From G965247475 sp965247475 (GTDB lineage: Bacteria; Chloroflexota; UBA11872): DNA of 64,000 nucleotides. The number at the start of each line of letters is the position of its first letter. The first letter of the stretch is position 1. Both the position numbers and the translations under genes were made by a program. Below are positions 8,909-17,196 of this stretch, piece by piece. The notes below the pieces were generated by a model. That model made no database searches. It was not told the DNA's origin and was given only the letters and a program-made list of their open reading frames with translations. The stretch covers positions 2,418,001-2,482,000 of the forward strand of contig OZ252016.1 of the NCBI GenBank assembly GCA_965247475.1, written 5' to 3'.

Positions 8909-9088
8909 CTATCGCTTGCGAAGTCGGGCCGGTACAACGGCCCAGAGCATAAACAAGCCTGCAAAGGCGACTAGTCCCAGAATCACTTCAAGCGGCAACG
9001 GCAATACCTCCAGACCCGACCGGATCACCGATCGAATCAATCGTGCCGCCGGCGGCGCTCCGAGCCTGTCCCCCAGTTCCATCACCAT
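8909..9088 (-). CDS. Small single-pass membrane protein (59 aa)
   Basis: Short frame of 60 codons on the minus strand starting at ATG 9088 (a second ATG is at 9082). The first half is amphipathic and Arg-containing (ARLIRSVIRSGLEVL). A strongly hydrophobic helix (LEVILGLVAFAGLFMLWAVV) and a basic tail (PARLRKR) follow, so the C-terminus should be cytoplasmic. It begins 30 nt after the stop of the ylxP-like gene and is probably its operon partner. No strong Shine-Dalgarno sequence is visible. Function unknown; no family recognised. Confidence 0.5.
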   Translation of the reverse strand: MVMELGDRLGAPPAARLIRSVIRSGLEVLPLPLEVILGLVAFAGLFMLWAVVPARLRKR

Positions 9089-9118
9089 TGTAAACGGCGA
9101 GCGCCGCCGCCGTGGCGG

Positions 9119-9409
9119 TCAGGCGCGGGCAATCTCGATCTGGTCATCGACCACTTCGACATTGAGGTGCAGGGCCTCGACGAACTCAAGGATGCGGCGA
9201 AGCTGCGCGTCGAGGTAGCGGGGATCGTTTGACACACACGCGATGCCGACCACCGCACGCTGGGGCACCGGGTCATCGTCGAGGTCGGCGGCCGATGCGT
9301 TGAAGTTGTTCCGAACCCGGGTGACGAGGGCCTTCACCGTTCGGCGCCGGTCCTTCAGCGATCCCGCGGCGTGGATGGTCAGCCAGAGGCGGAGGGTCCC
9401 CAGGTACAC
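9119..9409 (-). CDS. DUF503 (YlxP-like) protein
   Basis: Small protein of 96 residues of the DUF503/YlxP family, usually encoded near translation genes such as infB-rbfA. Family features visible are the N-terminal strand YLGTLRLWLTIH, the basic SLKDRRRTVKALVTRVRNNF helix and the central AVVGIACVSND strand. I chose the GTG at 9409 because the family begins at this strand; upstream residues to 9715 run antisense over the divergent gene. The molecular role of the family is not established. Followed by a small membrane-protein gene. Confidence 0.8.
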   Translation of the reverse strand: MYLGTLRLWLTIHAAGSLKDRRRTVKALVTRVRNNFNASAADLDDDPVPQRAVVGIACVSNDPRYLDAQLRRILEFVEALHLNVEVVDDQIEIARA

Positions 9410-9593
9410 GCCGGAGTCTATGGCCGGGAGGGGCCTTCCTGCGACCGCGGCGTTCGCGGTGACCCGCGAGAGCGCGTGGACGCTCAAAGGCGCGCGCCGC
9501 CCGGCGGCGGCGTCCGTCGGCCGCTTGCCCGCGGATGCACAAGTAGGCCACGCTTGCGCGGAGGCCATTCCCACCCAATACGGACGGTCCGCA

Positions 9594-10685
9594 ATGCCCG
9601 AGTCACCGCGTCGACTCGACGAGATCGACACCCCCGCGGCCGTGATCGATCTCGACCTGGTCAAGCACAACATCGAGACCATGGCCTCGATGCTGCGCGA
9701 TACGCCGGTCCACATTCGCCCGCACGTGAAGACTCACAAGACGCCGCAGCTGGCGCACATGCAGATCGCGGCCGGAGCGCCGGGAGTCACCGCGGCCAAA
9801 CTGGGCGAGGCGGAGGCGATGGTGGAGGGCGGCGTGACCGACATTCTGATCGCCAATCAGATCGTGGGTGCGACCAAGATCGAGCGGCTCGGGCGGCTGG
9901 CGGAACGCGCGACGCTGACGGTGGCGGTGGATGACGCCGCGAACGTGGCCGACCTTTCGGCCATGGCGCAACGGCGCGGCGTCTCGATCGGCGCGGTCGT
10001 GGAGATCGAGATCGGGATGAAGCGGTGCGGGATCGCGCCGGGTCGGCCGGTCGTGGAGCTCGCGCGGAGCGTTCTCGATCGTCCCGGGCTGGAGCTGGTT
10101 GGGCTGATGGGCTACGAGGGTCACACCGTGTCGATCGCCGACCCGGCCGCGCGCGAAGCCGCGGTGCGGCGATCGCTGGCGCTGGTGATCGAGAGCAAGG
10201 AGCTGTGCGAAGCGGCAGGGATCGAGATCCGCGAGGTGACGGGCGGCGCGACCAACACCGTTGAATTCACCAGCCAGATCGACGGCTGGACCGAGGTCCA
10301 GTGTGGAACGTACGCCACGATGGATGCCTGGTACCGGCCGATCGCCGGGCATCTGTTCGAGAATGCATTCTGGATCCTCTCGAGGGTGATCAGCCGCCCA
10401 GCATCGGATCGACTGGTCCTCGATTGCGGTCGGAAGTCGGTGCCCGAGGAGCCGGCCGGCCGGCCAATCATCGATGAACCGGAAGAGCTCGAGTTGATCG
10501 GCCTCTCAGAGGAGCACGGAAAGGTCGAGGTTCACGGCGCATCGGACGCTCGACCGGGCGACACGGTACGTGTGACGCCCTGGCACGGGTGCACGACCTT
10601 CAACCTGCACGACTTGATGTATGTGCTGCAGGGCGACGAGGTCGTGGATATCTGGCCCATCGCGGGCCGTGGCAAGTTCACCTAG
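9594..10685 (+). CDS. DSD1/D-threonine aldolase-like PLP enzyme
   Basis: Fold type III (alanine racemase-like) PLP enzyme of 363 residues. The Schiff-base lysine is in RPHVKTHKTPQ near residue 45. The C-terminal beta domain ends with the PWHGCTTFNLHD segment, where His and Cys would bind the metal seen in D-serine dehydratase and D-threonine aldolase. Likely substrates are therefore D-3-hydroxy amino acids; lyase versus dehydratase cannot be told apart here. The ATG at 9594 starts the conserved 'DEIDTPAAVIDLD' strand. It is divergent from the ylxP-like gene. Confidence 0.83.
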   Translation: MPESPRRLDEIDTPAAVIDLDLVKHNIETMASMLRDTPVHIRPHVKTHKTPQLAHMQIAAGAPGVTAAKLGEAEAMVEGGVTDILIANQIVGATKIERLGRLAERATLTVAVDDAANVADLSAMAQRRGVSIGAVVEIEIGMKRCGIAPGRPVVELARSVLDRPGLELVGLMGYEGHTVSIADPAAREAAVRRSLALVIESKELCEAAGIEIREVTGGATNTVEFTSQIDGWTEVQCGTYATMDAWYRPIAGHLFENAFWILSRVISRPASDRLVLDCGRKSVPEEPAGRPIIDEPEELELIGLSEEHGKVEVHGASDARPGDTVRVTPWHGCTTFNLHDLMYVLQGDEVVDIWPIAGRGKFT

Positions 10686-10706
10686 GCCCGGTCCGCGAGA
10701 GCCGCG

Positions 10707-11510
10707 CTAGCCGGTCCGCGAGGCCTCCAGCACATGGGCTCTGGCGGCGGCGAGCGCGGCGCCGATCCGCTCGACCGACCAATCCTCGGTGCCGTGCCAC
10801 ATGAACGTGAACAGCCCGTTGTAGTTCCGTTCGTCGAGGAGCCCCATCAACTCGCCGAGGTCGATGCTGCCGTTGCCGGGTGTCTGCGCGTCGCCATCGC
10901 CGAACTCGTCAGGTGTCGTCGCGCCGGCGGCAAGGCTCCACAAATAGGCTTGGCCGATTCGGTTTCCGGCCGCGTCGGCAAGGGCGTGCAGCGATACGTT
11001 GGCCACGACGGCGTGCGGTGGGCGGAAGCTGATCTGCACGCGCGGGTGCCCAACGTCGTCGAGAAAGCTGGCGATCTCCGCGGCCGTATCCATCCAGGTG
11101 CCGGCGCGGTTGGCCAGACACAGCGTCACGCCCGCGTCCAACGCCGCGCGCCCGAGCGCGCGGCTGTCGTCGGCGGCATCGCGGCGATCCGCTTCTCGTG
11201 GCGGCGCGTCGGTGATAACCGTGCGGGCGCCAATTGCGCCCGCGAAGTCCATGGCGGCGATCAAGTCGTCCGCCGCTGTCTGGTAGGCCGTCACCGATGC
11301 CGCGCGAAGGCCGCGCTCGGTGAGCTTCGCCTCGATCACTGCGGAATCGTCCTGGCGCGGATCGACGTGGGCCAGGACGCCCGGCACCGCCCACAGGTCG
11401 ACGTAGGTGAAGTCCGTCTGCGCTATCGCGTCAAGCGCCCGATCAAGCGGCAGCGAGCGGTACAGCAGCGTGGAAACGGAGAAGCGCGTGGAGATGTCGT
11501 ATACGAACAT
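10707..11510 (-). CDS. Sugar phosphate isomerase/epimerase-like TIM barrel
   Basis: Xylose-isomerase-like TIM-barrel protein of 267 residues (AP endonuclease 2 superfamily). Early strands FSVSTLLYR and YVDLWAV, a central VTLCLANR, QISFRPPHAVV and a C-terminal LFTFMWHG follow the family layout. Several canonical metal ligands (the Glu of strand 4, the His-x-Glu pairs) are not obvious, so activity may differ. It is convergent with the PLP enzyme gene; no shared pathway is evident. Confidence 0.68.
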   Translation of the reverse strand: MFVYDISTRFSVSTLLYRSLPLDRALDAIAQTDFTYVDLWAVPGVLAHVDPRQDDSAVIEAKLTERGLRAASVTAYQTAADDLIAAMDFAGAIGARTVITDAPPREADRRDAADDSRALGRAALDAGVTLCLANRAGTWMDTAAEIASFLDDVGHPRVQISFRPPHAVVANVSLHALADAAGNRIGQAYLWSLAAGATTPDEFGDGDAQTPGNGSIDLGELMGLLDERNYNGLFTFMWHGTEDWSVERIGAALAAARAHVLEASRTG

Positions 11511-11594
11511 CCGGTGGCTTGTCCGGGGGTCCCCCGACCTTGTCCGCAGCGCGGCAGGACCCCTTCATTGTCCCGCATTTCCCCTAGGTTCCGC

Positions 11595-12452
11595 CTACTC
11601 GTCGGCGCGCGCGGCGAAGAAGGGGTTGTGGGCTCGTTCCTCGCCTACCGTGGTGGGCGGTCCATGGCCCGGAAAAAGCTTGGAAGAGGCGGGGCGTGAC
11701 AGGATCTGCTCGCGCACGGCCGCCAGCTGCCGCGGGTACATCTCCGCCCCGAGGCGGGACCCCCCGATGGACCCGGCGAAGATGGCATCGCCGACCATCA
11801 CGCCGTCGCTGATCGCGTAGCCGGTGTGTCCGACCGAGTGCCCCGGCGTGGGCAGCGCCTGGATCTCGAACGGACCCGCGGCGAACGCCGCGGCCCCCTC
11901 AATCTCGCGAACATCGGCTGGATCGACGTGGGGGGCCCGGACGCGCTCAGCGGAAGGTATCCAGACGGGCACCCGGAGGTCCCGGTAGACGGCGGGCAGC
12001 GCATCGACATGGTCGGCGTCGCTGTGCGTGATCAGAATCGCGACGGCCCGCCAGCCCTCACTGCGGAGGATTCCGAGGATGCGATCCGGCTCGGCGCCAG
12101 GATCAATCACCAGCGCGGCGCGCGAGGATGGATCGCCAACGATGTACATCGTCACCCGCATGGGTGGGTACGGCAGCATGGCGACCCGGTACCCAGCCGC
12201 GAGCTCGGGCACGACCGGCGCCGGCTCCCAGGCTTCGGTCGCGCTGGCCCATAGCGCGGCGAACTCTAGGTTCAGCGCGGTTGCGAGGCGCCGCGTCTCC
12301 TGCTCGGACGGGACGCGCTCGTAGGCCTCCATGGCGCGAAGATCGTCCGCGCCGATCTCGGCGGCTTCGGCCAGATCATCGACGCCGAGGTCCCCGCCCA
12401 TGCGAGCTTTGGCGATGATGTCGCCGACCTCGTCCTCGAGCGCGTACGCCAT
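11595..12452 (-). CDS. HTH-fused metallo-beta-lactamase fold hydrolase
   Basis: Protein of 285 residues in two parts. Residues about 1-75 look like a lambda-repressor/XRE-type helix-turn-helix (LGVDDLAEAAEIGADDLRAM, then a Leu-rich helix). Residues about 95-285 are a metallo-beta-lactamase domain: metal loop THSDADHVDA, then PGHSVGHT, VGDAIFAGS and a final FPGHGPPT. The first motif is H-x-D-x-D-H rather than H-x-H-x-D-H, as also seen in ComEC-type domains. The domain layout is that of glyoxalase II-like hydrolases. A glyoxalase I-like gene lies 98 nt upstream on the same strand. Confidence 0.78.
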   Translation of the reverse strand: MAYALEDEVGDIIAKARMGGDLGVDDLAEAAEIGADDLRAMEAYERVPSEQETRRLATALNLEFAALWASATEAWEPAPVVPELAAGYRVAMLPYPPMRVTMYIVGDPSSRAALVIDPGAEPDRILGILRSEGWRAVAILITHSDADHVDALPAVYRDLRVPVWIPSAERVRAPHVDPADVREIEGAAAFAAGPFEIQALPTPGHSVGHTGYAISDGVMVGDAIFAGSIGGSRLGAEMYPRQLAAVREQILSRPASSKLFPGHGPPTTVGEERAHNPFFAARADE

Positions 12453-12550
12453 CGTCAGTCGGGAACCTCAGGCACCGTTCGTCTGGGCGTCCGGCCGCGG
12501 GCGATCGACGCCGCCGCGAGCATCAGGGTCGGGATGACCGGCAAGGCGGA

Positions 12551-12934
12551 TCAAGCGTCTCGCTCGAGGAGTTCGATCTCGTACCCGTCGGGGTCATCGA
12601 TGAAGGCCATCTTGGGGCCGGACGCGAATTTCTCGCGCCAGCCGTCCGGCCAGATCTCGATCCCGCGGTTCTCGAGTTCCGCCGCGAACGCGATCAAATC
12701 AGGAACCCCGATCGCGAGGTGCATCAGGTCCGCCGGCACAACGAGCCGGTAGTCGTCCGAGTACGTGAGCTCGAGCGTGTGCTCGTTGCCGGGCAGCTCG
12801 AGGTGCGCGATCTGGTTACCGGCCGGCGAGCGATCGTTGCGGCTGATCAGACGGAATCCAAGGTTGTCCTCGTAGAACCTGATTGACCGCTCGAGATCGC
12901 TGACCCGTACGCGAGTGTGAAGAAACTTGGCCAT
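12551..12934 (-). CDS. Glyoxalase I / VOC superfamily enzyme
   Basis: Vicinal oxygen chelate protein of 127 residues, closest in look to lactoylglutathione lyase. Two beta-alpha-beta-beta-beta units carry the four expected metal ligands: His in FLHTRVRV, Glu in HTLELTY, His in LMHLAIGV and Glu in GYEIELLE. The motif 'YEDNLGFRLI' is typical of GloA. It lies upstream of a metallo-beta-lactamase protein on the same strand, suggesting a two-step detoxification of methylglyoxal or a related aldehyde. The thiol cofactor used is unknown. Confidence 0.85.
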   Translation of the reverse strand: MAKFLHTRVRVSDLERSIRFYEDNLGFRLISRNDRSPAGNQIAHLELPGNEHTLELTYSDDYRLVVPADLMHLAIGVPDLIAFAAELENRGIEIWPDGWREKFASGPKMAFIDDPDGYEIELLERDA

Positions 12935-13013
12935 CGAGGCTCCTCACCGGCGACCGCGAGACATCCATCGTCCCACGGATCGTCCGCCTGAGCCATCCCG
13001 CACGGAGGGCGCG

Positions 13014-13778
13014 CTAATCCGCCGGGCCGGAGCCGTCCGCGCCCGACGTCTGCGGGGCCGCGGAGGGTTCCGAATCGGGCTCCGGTCGGAAGGGATTGAC
13101 GAGGATCGGAACCGTTGGACGCCCGCGCAGCCTGGCCTGCAGCACATATCCACCCGGACCAGCGATGGCCGCGACCCAGGGAAGCACATGCTCGATCACG
13201 AGATTCGGATGCCAGTACGAATGGATCGCGCTGTCGTCGATGATCAGGACCACGGCCACGCGGAAGATCAGGGCCGAGCCGAGATACACGATGACCGGTA
13301 GTCGCGCGGAGGCGAGCGCGATCACCTGAGCGCCCACGAACAGCAGCGGGATCGAGAGGGCCAGGCCAAACACCAGGAGCCAGATGTTGCCCTGGGCGGC
13401 GCCGGCAACCGTCAGGACATTGTCGAGGCTCATCACGACATCGGCGAGGATGATGAGCTGGATGGCCTTTCGGAGCGACCCGGCCTCACGGTGGGCAGCG
13501 GATTCGCGGCCCTCGGGGACCAGCAGACGCGCGCCGATCCAGAACAGCAGGACGCCGCCCACCGCCGCGACCACTGGCGCGTTGAGCAGCAAGGTGGCGA
13601 CGCTGGCAAAGGCGATTCGGAGCACGACCGCGCCGCCCGCGCCGACAACGATCGCGATCCGCCGCTGGCGTCCGCGCAAGCGGCCGGCAATGACGCCGAT
13701 GACGACGGCATTGTCGCCGCTGAGAATCAGATCGAAGAGGATGATCTGCAGGATGCCGCCGGCCGCCTCAGCCTCCAT
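13014..13778 (-). CDS. TerC/YjbE family integral membrane protein
   Basis: Membrane protein of 254 residues with about seven helices. It has the paired family motifs LILSGDNAVVIG in helix 1 and DVVMSLDNVLTV in helix 4, whose acidic residues are implicated in metal handling in TerC/Alx/YjbE proteins. An extracytoplasmic loop and a Pro/Ala-rich cytoplasmic tail of about 45 residues follow. The start overlaps the end of the pseudouridine synthase gene by 11 nt, so both are probably co-translated. Manganese export is the best-supported role of relatives; here it is inference. Confidence 0.85.
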   Translation of the reverse strand: MEAEAAGGILQIILFDLILSGDNAVVIGVIAGRLRGRQRRIAIVVGAGGAVVLRIAFASVATLLLNAPVVAAVGGVLLFWIGARLLVPEGRESAAHREAGSLRKAIQLIILADVVMSLDNVLTVAGAAQGNIWLLVFGLALSIPLLFVGAQVIALASARLPVIVYLGSALIFRVAVVLIIDDSAIHSYWHPNLVIEHVLPWVAAIAGPGGYVLQARLRGRPTVPILVNPFRPEPDSEPSAAPQTSGADGSGPAD

Positions 13779-14577
13779 CTCGGTCTCCGACGGTGATGGC
13801 TTTGTCCCCGGCGCCCGCGTCCCGATCGATCGTAGCCGACCTGCCCTCCGGGATTCCGGCCGTCGCGGCCAGCACCCGCAGCTCGTCGGGGGAGAGCCGT
13901 CGGGCGTGGCCGGGGTGAAGGTTGCCGAGACGCACGCACGCGATCCGTACGCGCCGAAGCCGGGTCACCTGGAGTCCGAGCGCGGCAAACATACGGCGGG
14001 CCTGCTGATTCCGTCCCTCGGTAAGGACGAGCGCCGCCTCGCCGCCCGATTGCGTAGGTCGAACGGTGAGGACGCGGCCGCGTGCGGGTCGGGCGTCCCC
14101 AATGTCCACGCCAGCGCGGAATTGCGGTGCGAGATCGTGCGGCGCCGCGCCGCTGAACCTGACCTCGTATTCGCGCTCGTGGCCGAATCGCGGATGGGTG
14201 AGGCGGTGGGCGAGCGCGCCGTCATCCGTTAGGAGCACCAGTCCCTCCGAATCGAAATCGAGCCGTCCCGTTGGGTAGACGCGGCGCCCGCGCGTCTCCG
14301 ACCTGACAAGGTCCATCACCGTGGGCCGCCCGTGCGGATCGCGAACGGTGGTCAGCACGCCACGCGGCTTGTTCACGGCCAGCACCAGCGATTCACGGAC
14401 GGCGACGGTGACGGGGCGGCCGTCGAGCTCGACGACGTGACCCGTGGGGTCAACGCGGGTGCCGAGCTTGGTCACGGTGACGCCATCGACGCGCACGCGC
14501 CCGGCGACGATCGCTGACTCCATCGCCCGCCGCGACCCACAGCCGGCGCGACTAAGAACCACCTGAAGGCGGATCAA
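13768..14577 (-). CDS. RluB/RsuA-type pseudouridine synthase
   Basis: Converts specific uridines of rRNA to pseudouridine. The 269 residues comprise an N-terminal S4 RNA-binding domain (RLQVVLSRAGCGSRRAMESAI...) and a catalytic domain. The catalytic aspartate is in YPTGRLDFDSEGLVLLTDDG. The motif LTEGRNQQARRMFAALG, typical of the RsuA/RluB/RluE/RluF subfamily, follows. A basic C-terminal extension of about 30 residues follows the core. RluB (23S rRNA) is more likely than RsuA in this type of genome, but the target is not proven. TerC overlaps its 3' end. Confidence 0.88.
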   Translation of the reverse strand: MIRLQVVLSRAGCGSRRAMESAIVAGRVRVDGVTVTKLGTRVDPTGHVVELDGRPVTVAVRESLVLAVNKPRGVLTTVRDPHGRPTVMDLVRSETRGRRVYPTGRLDFDSEGLVLLTDDGALAHRLTHPRFGHEREYEVRFSGAAPHDLAPQFRAGVDIGDARPARGRVLTVRPTQSGGEAALVLTEGRNQQARRMFAALGLQVTRLRRVRIACVRLGNLHPGHARRLSPDELRVLAATAGIPEGRSATIDRDAGAGDKAITVGDRDGG

Positions 14578-14732
14578 GTCCCGAGCACCCGATAGGCCCG
14601 GCAGCGACTCGACCTAGTCCTTTTGGACAGGCGTCGCGTCAAGAAATACGACCTTTCGAGCGATGCCGGCGGAGCGCCGCACGCCTAGATTCATGGTGAG
14701 GACTCGAACCGACGCGAGCAGGGGGAACGGAC

Positions 14733-15239
14733 ATGGAGGAGCGGCTGTGCCGGAGTCAAACAGATCGAATGCTGACCGGGGTGGCCGCTGGGATGGCGGA
14801 GTACTTTGACATCGATCCGGTGCTCGTGCGGCTGCTCTGGGTGCTCGGAGCGGTGTTCTCGGGCGGCGTGCTCATCATCGTCTACTTCATCATGGCGATC
14901 ATAATGCCGTCGGCGCCGCTGCCCGCCGAACTCGATCCAGCGGAGCCGGGTGCGGAGGACGACGAGGCGAGCGACGCGGACGACGAGTCCGGCGAAACCG
15001 CGGGCGCGGCCACGACCGCCGCCGCCACGGCAGCGGCGACCAAGCACCGCCGCCGGCGCGCGCGCGCTCGTCGAGGCAGGGCGGGCGCGGCAGCCGCCCT
15101 GGGCGTGGCGCTGATCGTGATCGGCGGGATCGCATTGCTCGACTCGATCGGGGTCTTCCACGCCTTCAATCCGTGGGATCTGTGGCCCGTGATCCTGATC
15201 GCGATGGGCGGCGCGATCGTCTACGCCGGGCGCTCGTGA
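14733..15239 (+). CDS. PspC-domain membrane protein
   Basis: Protein of 168 residues. Residues 1-60 form a PspC domain (RMLTGVAAGMAEYFDIDPVLVRLLWV, shown here in part: GVAAGMAEYFDIDP) with its membrane helix. An acidic then Ala/Arg-rich linker leads to a C-terminal double helix of the LiaF-type transmembrane module (DLWPVILIAMGGAIVY). Such proteins sense envelope stress. The stop codon overlaps the GTG of the next gene (GTGA at 15236-15239), so the two are coupled. A good Shine-Dalgarno (GGGGGAACGG) precedes the ATG. Confidence 0.83.
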   Translation: MEERLCRSQTDRMLTGVAAGMAEYFDIDPVLVRLLWVLGAVFSGGVLIIVYFIMAIIMPSAPLPAELDPAEPGAEDDEASDADDESGETAGAATTAAATAAATKHRRRRARARRGRAGAAAALGVALIVIGGIALLDSIGVFHAFNPWDLWPVILIAMGGAIVYAGRS

Positions 15240-16156
15240 TCAGCGCCGCGCGCTCAGATCCCCGCGGATTTGGATTCGCGGGGTTCCTGGTCCTGCTCGG
15301 CATCTTTCTGCTGCTGTGGAACTTTGGAGCGCTCCCGAGCGCGTTCTGGTCGGCGCTCTGGCCGCTCTGGCCGGTCCTGGTCGTGGCGGCCGGTCTGAAC
15401 CTCTTGCTCTCACGCCTGCACCCTTGGGCCGGATCGACGCTGGCGGTGCTGCTGGTCGCCGGCGCGTTTGGCGCCGCGTGGTGGATCGCGGCGCGCGACG
15501 ACGGGCAGGCGGCGTCTCGAATCGAGGCCATCGAGATCGACGAGGCCGGCGCGCGGGCGACGAAGTTGAACCTCACCGTCGCAGCCGCCGATCTGCGGCT
15601 AACCGCGGGCGAGCCAACCGGCCGCTTGATCGAAGGAACGCTGGCCACCAGCGCACGCCAGCCGGCACTGCGGTCCAGCACGCGTGTCGCGGCGGGCACC
15701 CTGCGGGCGGACCTCTCCAACGACTTCCAACAAACATTCCTGGCTCCGTTTGGCCGGTCGCGGCATTCCGCGTGGGACCTGCGGTTGCGGCCGGGCGTGC
15801 CAACCGAGATCTGGATCGACGGCGGCGCCGGCCAAATGACGCTCGATCTCACCAACTTGGACGTGCGGTTGCTCGACGTGGACGCGGGCGCGGCCGAAAC
15901 GGCGGTGCGGCTGCCGGCAGCCGCCGGCGAGACACGCGCCACCTTCGACATCGGCGCGACCTCGCTGGACATTGACGTGCCCGAGGGCGTAGCGGCGCGA
16001 ATCCGGATCACCAGCGGCATCTCGTCCACACAGATCGACGAGCGGCGATTCCCCGAGGTCCGCCACGGGGAATACCGGTCGCCCGACTATGCCCGCGCGG
16101 CCAATCGGGTGGACATCAAGGTGAACGCCGGCGTCAGCGACATCCAAATCAGATAG
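15236..16156 (+). CDS. LiaF-like envelope-sensor protein
   Basis: Protein of 306 residues. Two N-terminal transmembrane hairpins of the LiaF/DUF5668 type (ALWPLWPVLVVAAGLNLLL is the second helix pair) are followed by an extracytoplasmic beta-helix-like region of repeated short strands (LTVAAADLRL, LTNLDVRLLDV, IGATSLDIDVP, INVNAGVSDIQI-like end), as in the 'toast-rack' LiaF C-terminal domain. The GTG at 15236 overlaps the stop of the PspC gene. Together they look like an envelope-stress sensing pair, but no LiaRS-like kinase or regulator is adjacent. Confidence 0.75.
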   Translation: MISAARSDPRGFGFAGFLVLLGIFLLLWNFGALPSAFWSALWPLWPVLVVAAGLNLLLSRLHPWAGSTLAVLLVAGAFGAAWWIAARDDGQAASRIEAIEIDEAGARATKLNLTVAAADLRLTAGEPTGRLIEGTLATSARQPALRSSTRVAAGTLRADLSNDFQQTFLAPFGRSRHSAWDLRLRPGVPTEIWIDGGAGQMTLDLTNLDVRLLDVDAGAAETAVRLPAAAGETRATFDIGATSLDIDVPEGVAARIRITSGISSTQIDERRFPEVRHGEYRSPDYARAANRVDIKVNAGVSDIQIR

Positions 16157-16174
16157 TCCCGCCCCTCCTCCCCC

Positions 16175-16208
16175 CTGACGGGCGGGCGCTTCGGCGCCCG
16201 CCCGTCAG
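16175..16208. terminator. Bidirectional hairpin with UUCG tetraloop
   Basis: Perfect 15-bp stem (CTGACGGGCGGGCGC and its complement) closed by a TTCG tetraloop, 18 nt after the LiaF-like gene and between convergent genes. Its right arm contains the stop codon of the minus-strand Nudix gene. There is no T-tract, so it may act as a stability structure or a factor-assisted terminator. Confidence 0.75.
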
Positions 16209-16948
16209 CCCTCGAACCGAGCCGCCATGGAGTCGAAGACCAGGTCGCGGTCGCCGGCCACGGCCCGGGCGGCCAAGTCGCATATGTGGCCGACATAGGC
16301 GGCGGTCCCGGGAATGAAGTCAGGGACCTCGATCATGAGGCGGTGGGTGCGCTTCGCGGCCCCGGGGAGACGCGCGTCCGCGGCGAGCGCGGCGACCTCG
16401 CCTCGGACGAGCCGCCGCGCGGCGTCCACAGGGACGCCGACGAGGGCCGCCACCTCCGGCGCGGGCGGGCGAAACTCGGCGAGCGCGCGCCGGCACAGCC
16501 AGAGCCAGAGTTCCTGGTGCTCGCGGTCGACACGATCGGCGGGCAGCCGCGTCACGGTCCGCCGAACGCCGAGCGGCAGCACGATGTCGCTGTCGCTCGG
16601 GCGAATCCCGAGCTCCTCCTCGCACTCCCGCCAGCGGTCGTCGTCACGCACGGCAACGTGACCGGCGGAGCTGGCATCGAGCAGTCCGGGAAACGCTTCC
16701 TTGTAGGCGCCGCGCTTCTGGAGGACGACGAGCGGTTCGGCGGCGTTCGCGACCAGGATCGCCCAGACCGTTCTGGTGGGATGCCAGTCGCCGTCGCGAT
16801 GGACCTGGTCGCGCGTCTTGCACTGCCCGATTCGAGCGCCGCCGGCATCGAGGACGGGCAGCAGCTCGTTGGCGTCAGCGTCCAGATTCACGATTGGATT
16901 CGGTCGATCGAGGCCCGTGTCGGTCCGCGCTCCGGCGAATAATCGCAC
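16205..16948 (-). CDS. Nudix-like hydrolase with shortened Nudix box
   Basis: Protein of 247 residues resembling Nudix proteins of the isopentenyl-diphosphate-isomerase/YfcD type: an N-terminal 'PVLDAGGARIG' strand, WAILVANAAEPLVVLQKRG, then LLDASSAGHVAV and RECEEELGI. The box normally spans G-x5-E-x7-R-E-x-x-E-E-x-G. Here the spacing between the Gly and the R-E is three residues short and the first Glu is absent, although the metal-binding E-E-E is kept. A helical C-terminal domain follows. Substrate unknown. The final codons lie in a strong hairpin. Confidence 0.75.
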   Translation of the reverse strand: MRLFAGARTDTGLDRPNPIVNLDADANELLPVLDAGGARIGQCKTRDQVHRDGDWHPTRTVWAILVANAAEPLVVLQKRGAYKEAFPGLLDASSAGHVAVRDDDRWRECEEELGIRPSDSDIVLPLGVRRTVTRLPADRVDREHQELWLWLCRRALAEFRPPAPEVAALVGVPVDAARRLVRGEVAALAADARLPGAAKRTHRLMIEVPDFIPGTAAYVGHICDLAARAVAGDRDLVFDSMAARFEG

Positions 16949-17014
16949 CTACCACGGCCGGACGAGGGCGGCGCCTGTCCTTCTGTGTTGGGCTGAGCCA
17001 GACCGTTGCCGCAT

Positions 17015-17092
17015 CCCTTGGACAAGCTCCGGGTACACGGGGGTGCCAAGAGCTTCGTTCGATGGGCTCGGGACAGGCCCTTCGACAGGCTC
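17015..17092. repeat. Dispersed repeat element, copy A
   Basis: Non-coding block between genes. It holds, in order, GACAAGCTC, ACACGGGGG, TGCCAAGAGCTT, TTCGATGG and CCCTTCGAC-A-GGCTC. The same ordered blocks recur near 31953-32060 with a roughly 25-nt insertion. Both copies lie in gene-free DNA. This is a member of the short palindromic repeats common in such genomes. Confidence 0.6.
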
Positions 17093-17196
17093 TTGCGGGT
17101 CCGGCGGCCGTGAGATTCCTCGCCTTCGGCTCGGAATGACGGGTGGGCGTCCCCCGATCCGCTACGCCAGCGCCCGGGGTCCCCGCCGGCAGGGGC

